A stretch of DNA of 30,384 nucleotides. Source: a virus. Both the position numbers and the translations under genes were made by a program. Shown here one piece after another: positions 26,321 through 30,384 of the stretch (its first letter is position 1; each line of letters starts with the position of its first letter). The DNA is taken from positions 1 through 30,384 of IMG/VR virus record IMGVR_UViG_3300034071_002646; one strand, 5' to 3'. The notes under the pieces were generated by a model that saw nothing but the letters and a program-made list of their open reading frames with translations, made no database searches and was not told the DNA's origin.

Positions 26321-28270
26321 TCACCGCATGCCCCGCTGCCCACGCTTCGCCGCCAGCTCCCGCTGCCGCTGCTTCTCACGATACACCGGCTCCGCGTTCC
26401 GTGTGACCTCCGCCCGGAAAAGCGTCGCACCGTCAATCGTTGCCAGCGCGATGCACAGCGCCAGCACCCAGTCATCATGCTTGCCTGGTGCCGCCTCCTC
26501 GCGCCCGGATTCCGTGCGGATAAAGTTCTCCAGTTCGGCCAGAATGAATTCCGCCGGGCAGTCGATGCCGCTGCCTTGCACATCCCACTCGCGAATCGCC
26601 GCCGCCAGCCGCTCAATGCACCAGCCACGCATGCCTTCGCCATCGGTGCCGCGTGTGAGGAATCCAAACTTCTTGGTCGGCTTCTGGTCCTCTTTGTCTG
26701 TTGCTGCACGCTCACGCTCGTAAAGGTGCGCTCCGCGATCCCGCAGCGCCCGGATGAAGCCCTTGTCGTAGTTCACCTCCGGCACAATCAGGCACCCGCC
26801 ATAGTAGCGGGCCAGTCGCCACGCCATGTCTGCCAGTACGAGCTGGTCCACGCGGCAGTTCGGTTTGATCGTCGCCACCACCTTGGGCGGCATCCAGCAG
26901 CCCCGCTGCGCACTCATGAATCCCTGACGGATCACCAGCACCGTCTGGCAGTCCCGGTCCCCGCCCTCGGTGACTTCCTCACCGGCCGCCAGATCGGCCG
27001 CCAGTAGGTAGCGATACCCCACCTTCGGCGGCTCCCAGACGTAGTAGCTCGCCTCACTGTCCTCGCGCACGATGCGTGGGACGTAGTGTTTCCGGTCGCC
27101 GCTCGGATTCTCCAGGATGATCCGCCGCAGGGCGTCCCGCTGCTGCTCCGCCGCCTCGCGCAGCTTCCGCAGCCCAATCCGGTTAAATCGACCCGGCAAC
27201 GTGCTCTTGAAGCCCGCCTCGGGGGTGGTTGGAAACTCCCGGTCCCGGTTGTCGGGATCGCGCTGGCATTCGTTGATCAGAATATCCCGCCAATACTTAA
27301 TTTGCTCGGCTTGGAGGTTGTAACGCTTGATCATCTGCTGCTCAGCCGATGCTTCTTCCTCCGAAATAGCACCAATCCCAGCCATGATGTCAGCCCGCTC
27401 CTGCTCGGAATCACAGGCAATCCATGAGTCGGCGAAAACAAACCAAGGAGCGAAAACCTTGATCCATCCGTTCCCGCGCTTGCCCCGCTTGAAGTCCTCA
27501 AAGCTCACCGCACCGGGCACATTCTTGTCTTTGTCGCCTACCCATTTGTTGTAAAATTCACCAAAGCCGCCTTTGACGGTCGTCTCCATGATCACCAGCG
27601 TTCCGGGTGCTTTCGGCACACAGTTCTGCACGCCGTTGAGCACCTTGGGTGCATTCGCAACCCCTTGTTCTGCCCAGCGTGCCACTTCCGTCAATAAGGC
27701 CACCTGGAACGTGCCGGACCGTCCCGCGTTCGGGTCCTGGGCCGTCTCCCATTGCCAGGCTGAGCCATTACCGAATTCAGCCGACTCAGCATTCACCGTT
27801 CCGCCATGCCCCCAGTCAAAGGTGTCACGAGCGTGGTAATGATCGAAAATCCCCCACAAATTAGCAACCTGCTTGTATTTGCCGCCCATCAGCAGGCAGT
27901 TCGACCGTTGCCGCCGGCTCCACCAGTAGGCCAGCGCAAGAGTCCCCGTCGAGCATCCCTTCTGCCGAGGCTTGTAAACGAGCAGCCTGCATGGCTGTTT
28001 GTTTTCCAGGCACCATTGCGCGATCTGAAATATCCGCTTCTGAAGCCAGTTCGCCTCCAAATTTTTCCCCTCAAAACTCTTGGGGCCATGCTCGACGCCC
28101 TCTTTGTCGATGATGTGCCCCTCCGTCTCAAACCACGCCCCCGGTCGGGAGCGCACCACGAGCTGGTCCAGATCCTCATGCGTCTCCTCCCGCATGCCCC
28201 GCATCTCCGCCGCATGCACGGACTTCACGGTGGCCGTGCTGGTCAGGTTGTCGTGTGCGTAGTAGGCCAT
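26321..28270 (-). CDS. terL: Terminase large subunit (packaging ATPase and nuclease)
   Basis: The protein has 649 residues. The ATPase half has a Walker A-type loop, YKPRQKGCSTG (99-109, Lys104), and Walker B VALLTEV (190-196, Glu195). The nuclease half has Asp426 in LLAADLAAGEE, Glu498 in IVPEVNYDKG and Asp599/600 in KHDDWVLALCIALA, the three acidic positions of the RNase H-like terminase nuclease. It cuts concatemeric DNA and drives it into the procapsid. GGGAGG lies eight bases before the ATG, one of few clear Shine-Dalgarno sites; it overlaps the end of the preceding gene. The length is in the upper normal range. No portal gene follows directly, which is unusual. Confidence 0.92.
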   Translation of the reverse strand: MAYYAHDNLTSTATVKSVHAAEMRGMREETHEDLDQLVVRSRPGAWFETEGHIIDKEGVEHGPKSFEGKNLEANWLQKRIFQIAQWCLENKQPCRLLVYKPRQKGCSTGTLALAYWWSRRQRSNCLLMGGKYKQVANLWGIFDHYHARDTFDWGHGGTVNAESAEFGNGSAWQWETAQDPNAGRSGTFQVALLTEVARWAEQGVANAPKVLNGVQNCVPKAPGTLVIMETTVKGGFGEFYNKWVGDKDKNVPGAVSFEDFKRGKRGNGWIKVFAPWFVFADSWIACDSEQERADIMAGIGAISEEEASAEQQMIKRYNLQAEQIKYWRDILINECQRDPDNRDREFPTTPEAGFKSTLPGRFNRIGLRKLREAAEQQRDALRRIILENPSGDRKHYVPRIVREDSEASYYVWEPPKVGYRYLLAADLAAGEEVTEGGDRDCQTVLVIRQGFMSAQRGCWMPPKVVATIKPNCRVDQLVLADMAWRLARYYGGCLIVPEVNYDKGFIRALRDRGAHLYERERAATDKEDQKPTKKFGFLTRGTDGEGMRGWCIERLAAAIREWDVQGSGIDCPAEFILAELENFIRTESGREEAAPGKHDDWVLALCIALATIDGATLFRAEVTRNAEPVYREKQRQRELAAKRGQRGMR

Positions 28271-28274
28271 GGGT

Positions 28275-29063
28275 TCAGCCTCCCGCCGGTGGTTTGGGGC
28301 CGCCGCCTGCCATCGCCGCCGCCTGCGCCTCGCAGTCGCGGATCATCTCCAGCATCGCCTGCCGGTATTCCGGGGAGATGAGCAGCTTCTGCCGCAGCTC
28401 CTGGATGCCCATCACCGGCCGCGCCTCCTTTTTCTTTTCCCTCTCCCGTGGCCTCCCTTGATGCCACTCGGTCAGCGCCTTGAGCGTCTGGAATTGCGTC
28501 GTGAACGCCGGCTTGGAGCCGGTGCAGTTCCCCTCCTTGTCGTAAATCTCCTCCTCCGCCATGAGGAGGCGCTCAAAATGCTGCGTCAGCCTCGCCACCG
28601 GAAACACATGCGCCATCGCCTGGTCAAAGTCCGCGCCCTCCGGCACCGTTGTGTAGGCCCTCCGGTTCGAGGGCGGTTTCTCGCCGTCTGCCGTCTTCCC
28701 CGTCTCCGAGTCTGGCTCCTTCACACACACACGCACCCGCGCACGCGACTCTTTGGCGGGTTTCACAGGCAAAATACCCGCCACATCCTGCCCGCGCCCC
28801 AGCTTCTTCATTACTGCCAGTGCCTCCCCGCGATCCCCCTTCACCGGCGCACAACGGCGGGACGGGAAATGCACCAGCCAAAACGCCCAGGCTGCCAGTT
28901 CCGCCTCGGGAGGCGGCACAGCCACCTCCGGCAGGCTGCTTTTTCTCAAATCGTAAAGCCTCACTTCCCCCTTACCGAGAGACGACGGCACCGCCACTGT
29001 GCTCATAGGCACAGGCTCGGTGCGGGGTTTGGCTGGGGGCTTCTGGCTCGTTTTCTTCGCCAC
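28275..29063 (-). CDS. Candidate small terminase subunit or packaging accessory protein
   Basis: The 262-residue protein begins at GTG 29063 (MAKKTSQKPPAKPRTEPVPM). It is basic and Pro/Lys-rich at the N-terminus, with a folded central segment (EAELAAWAFWLVHFPSRRCA) and a helical C-terminus (LRQKLLISPEYRQAMLEMIR). The call as small terminase rests on its place five bases before the large terminase gene. I see no clear helix-turn-helix, so this is position-based inference. An ATG at 29005 is an alternative start and would remove the disordered leader. Confidence 0.45.
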   Translation of the reverse strand: MAKKTSQKPPAKPRTEPVPMSTVAVPSSLGKGEVRLYDLRKSSLPEVAVPPPEAELAAWAFWLVHFPSRRCAPVKGDRGEALAVMKKLGRGQDVAGILPVKPAKESRARVRVCVKEPDSETGKTADGEKPPSNRRAYTTVPEGADFDQAMAHVFPVARLTQHFERLLMAEEEIYDKEGNCTGSKPAFTTQFQTLKALTEWHQGRPREREKKKEARPVMGIQELRQKLLISPEYRQAMLEMIRDCEAQAAAMAGGGPKPPAGG

Positions 29064-29136
29064 AATCCCTGCGCATAGGCATCACTCCGCCCTGTTGTCC
29101 ACCTCTCAGGTCGGCGGGTCTGTTTGATCGTGTTAC

Positions 29137-29814
29137 TCATGGCTTTTCTTCGCCTCCCTCGGTCGGCACAGTTGGAGCGTTCTCGGGAAAAAGATGCTGC
29201 GGAGCGTAAGCCCTCAGCCACTTCTCGGCCTCGTCCTGGTGGTTCACCTCGTCGCGCATGATTTCCGCCACCAGTTGCGCGGCATCAGCGAGGGCGGCGG
29301 CAGCTTTGCGGGCATGCGCCAACTCCCGGTCATGGTTCCGTTCCCACTTTTTGCGCGCCGCTTCCACTTCGGCGGGGATCATCTCCATGAACTCGATAGA
29401 CGCATCTTGCGAACACGCAGCACCATTTCCTAGAGCAAGAAGGACGTTGCATAGCGTTCGGCGCAACCGAGAACAAGCCATCTCACCCAACCCATCTTCA
29501 CAGGGTTCTTCAACGCTTGGTGGCTTCGATTCGGGGTGGATGGAATCGTCGTTCTGGCCCTTCTGTTTTCGGGGCCGCTTTGGACTGCGGAGCGCTGCAA
29601 GCGCTGCCGCCTGCTTGTAGGCTGGCAGCGTTTCACCGCGTCCAGCCTCCCAGTTTTGCAGCGTCCGAACGCTGCCGAGGATGCCCGCCGAAATAAGCGG
29701 CAAAGCCGCCTGACTCTGGGAGAGTCCGGCGGCGGCCCGTGCAGCTTGGAGTTGATCGGCGAAGGTCATGCAGGCAACGGCTCGTATGGAGTTGGTCGTG
29801 TTCATGGTAGTCAT
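29137..29814 (-). CDS. XRE-type helix-turn-helix protein
   Basis: This 225-residue protein carries a Cro/cI-like helix-turn-helix at residues about 16-75: MTFADQLQAARAAAGLSQSQ, then RTLQNWEAGRGETLPAYKQA. The remainder is basic then acidic and helical (EAARKKWERNHDRELAHARK). I keep the ATG at 29814; the ATG at 29769 begins exactly at MTFADQL and is a good alternative. Located upstream of the terminase genes, it could control late transcription or act in DNA recognition for packaging. Confidence 0.65.
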   Translation of the reverse strand: MTTMNTTNSIRAVACMTFADQLQAARAAAGLSQSQAALPLISAGILGSVRTLQNWEAGRGETLPAYKQAAALAALRSPKRPRKQKGQNDDSIHPESKPPSVEEPCEDGLGEMACSRLRRTLCNVLLALGNGAACSQDASIEFMEMIPAEVEAARKKWERNHDRELAHARKAAAALADAAQLVAEIMRDEVNHQDEAEKWLRAYAPQHLFPENAPTVPTEGGEEKP

Positions 29815-29856
29815 TCGCTCGCCGTGGCATGGGTGTCAAAGCCCGCCGGAGGACCG

Positions 29857-29883
29857 TGGTGACTGGATTGACCGGAGTGAACA
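29857..29883 (-). repeat. Tandem 9-bp GTCAATCCG-type repeat, copy 9 (inverted)
   Basis: On the minus strand GTTCACTCCG, GTCAATCCA and GTCACC follow at 9-base spacing, before the XRE gene and after the PAPS-reductase-like gene. This is the only intergenic copy on the right arm and it is in the sense direction of the late genes. Confidence 0.65.
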
Positions 29884-29911
29884 GACTCGCTGAGGCTCGC
29901 TAGTTGCCGAG

Positions 29912-30384
29912 CTAGGTGTTGGCCCAATCATCGGACGCGCTGCCGTCATAGCAGCCGCACGGCACCGGATCGGGAAGTTCATCGAACAGCTTCATTTGCT
30001 GCTCATCGGCTTTCACAAGGTCGGACCAGCGCCAGTTGCGCCCGAGTCCGATAGCTGTTGTTGCCGTCGTCGCGTTGCTCTCCATCGCTACGGCGCGAGC
30101 GAATAGTTCAGGGTGAGTTTTGGCGAGACTCAGCACCTCGCCGCGCTTGGACGCTGGACAGAACCAGCAGGCAGACTTTGCTGGACGGAAGCCAGCGGCA
30201 TTCACCACGGCGACACATTCGCGCCTGCGCCATCCCCATTCGACTAGCGGATAGGCCACCATGAAGCGTTTGCTGTCATGGTCTTTTACTCGGTGCGATT
30301 CTCCCGCATCGTAGCCGATGAGCTTCACCACTTTCCCGCCTGCCGCCCATGCGTCTAGCGCGGGTTGCCATTGCTTGAGGTATC
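29912..30384 (-). CDS. PAPS-reductase-like (adenine nucleotide alpha-hydrolase) protein, N-terminus outside window
   Basis: The frame is open to the right edge, so the start lies beyond 30384; about 157 residues are visible. YLKQWQPALDAWAAGGKVVK then LIGYDAGESHRV, YPLVEWGWRRRECVAVVNAA and SACWFCPASKRGEVLSLAKT match the C-terminal half of phage proteins annotated as phosphoadenosine phosphosulfate reductase-like. The C-x2-C pair (SACWFCPAS) and EWGWRRREC are conserved there. Related enzymes handle sulfur or modify nucleotides (DndC is a distant relative), so DNA or tRNA modification is possible. The ATP-binding loop would be in the missing part. Confidence 0.75.
   Translation of the reverse strand, partial: YLKQWQPALDAWAAGGKVVKLIGYDAGESHRVKDHDSKRFMVAYPLVEWGWRRRECVAVVNAAGFRPAKSACWFCPASKRGEVLSLAKTHPELFARAVAMESNATTATTAIGLGRNWRWSDLVKADEQQMKLFDELPDPVPCGCYDGSASDDWANT

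Overview
The window is almost entirely phage: a G+C-rich (roughly 60-65% by eye), tightly packed temperate tailed-phage genome. The large terminase, scaffold-like protein, DUF4043-like (N4-gp56 type) major capsid protein, tail or fibre proteins, RusA-like resolvase, SSB, replication initiator, antirepressor and tyrosine integrase all belong to one virus. Several dispersed short-repeat families (a 9-bp GTCAA unit in nine places, a CATCCAG 7-mer, TTCATCC/CATTC tracts, a TGTCGCAACAAAACCC unit) resemble repeats I remember from Verrucomicrobiota and Planctomycetes chromosomes. A Verrucomicrobiota host is therefore my best guess, but it is an inference.

Layout. Bases 1-863: the 3' end of a long plus-strand gene of probable virion function, closed by a strong terminator. 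Bases 925-3147: a plus-strand run of small genes led by a methylase-like protein. Bases 3252-5373: a minus-strand group (lipoprotein, XRE repressor with a palindromic operator over its start codon, small HTH protein, RusA-like resolvase). Bases 5414-13113: a plus-strand early region with a ribbon-helix-helix protein, Bro-N/KilAC antirepressor, small membrane protein and lipoprotein, replication initiator with an internal repeat array that may be the origin, SSB, DHH phosphoesterase, two winged-helix-like proteins and a DUF3820-like protein. Bases 13178-14377: a cytosine-5 methyltransferase whose second half also reads as a recognisable protein in the next frame. Bases 14331-15238: two minus-strand genes. 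Bases 15287-15549: a probable attP built on a tRNA 3' end and its terminator, next to integrase (15574-16773, plus strand). Bases 16770-30384: the minus-strand late region, read right to left: PAPS-reductase-like protein (cut by the window edge), XRE protein, candidate small terminase, large terminase, scaffold-like protein, major capsid, terminator, head-tail and fibre or tail genes.

How it works together. The minus-strand repressor group and the plus-strand antirepressor/early region look like the lysis-lysogeny module. The initiator, SSB, RusA-like resolvase and DHH enzyme serve DNA metabolism. Two methylase-like proteins and the PAPS-reductase-like protein may protect or modify the phage DNA. 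The tRNA-derived att site has phage genes on both sides, which suggests the contig comes from a free (circular or permuted) phage genome rather than an integrated prophage.

Many genes overlap by ATGA, and many plus-strand starts lack a Shine-Dalgarno and follow C/T-rich leaders. No portal protein or endolysin is recognisable here; they probably lie outside the window.
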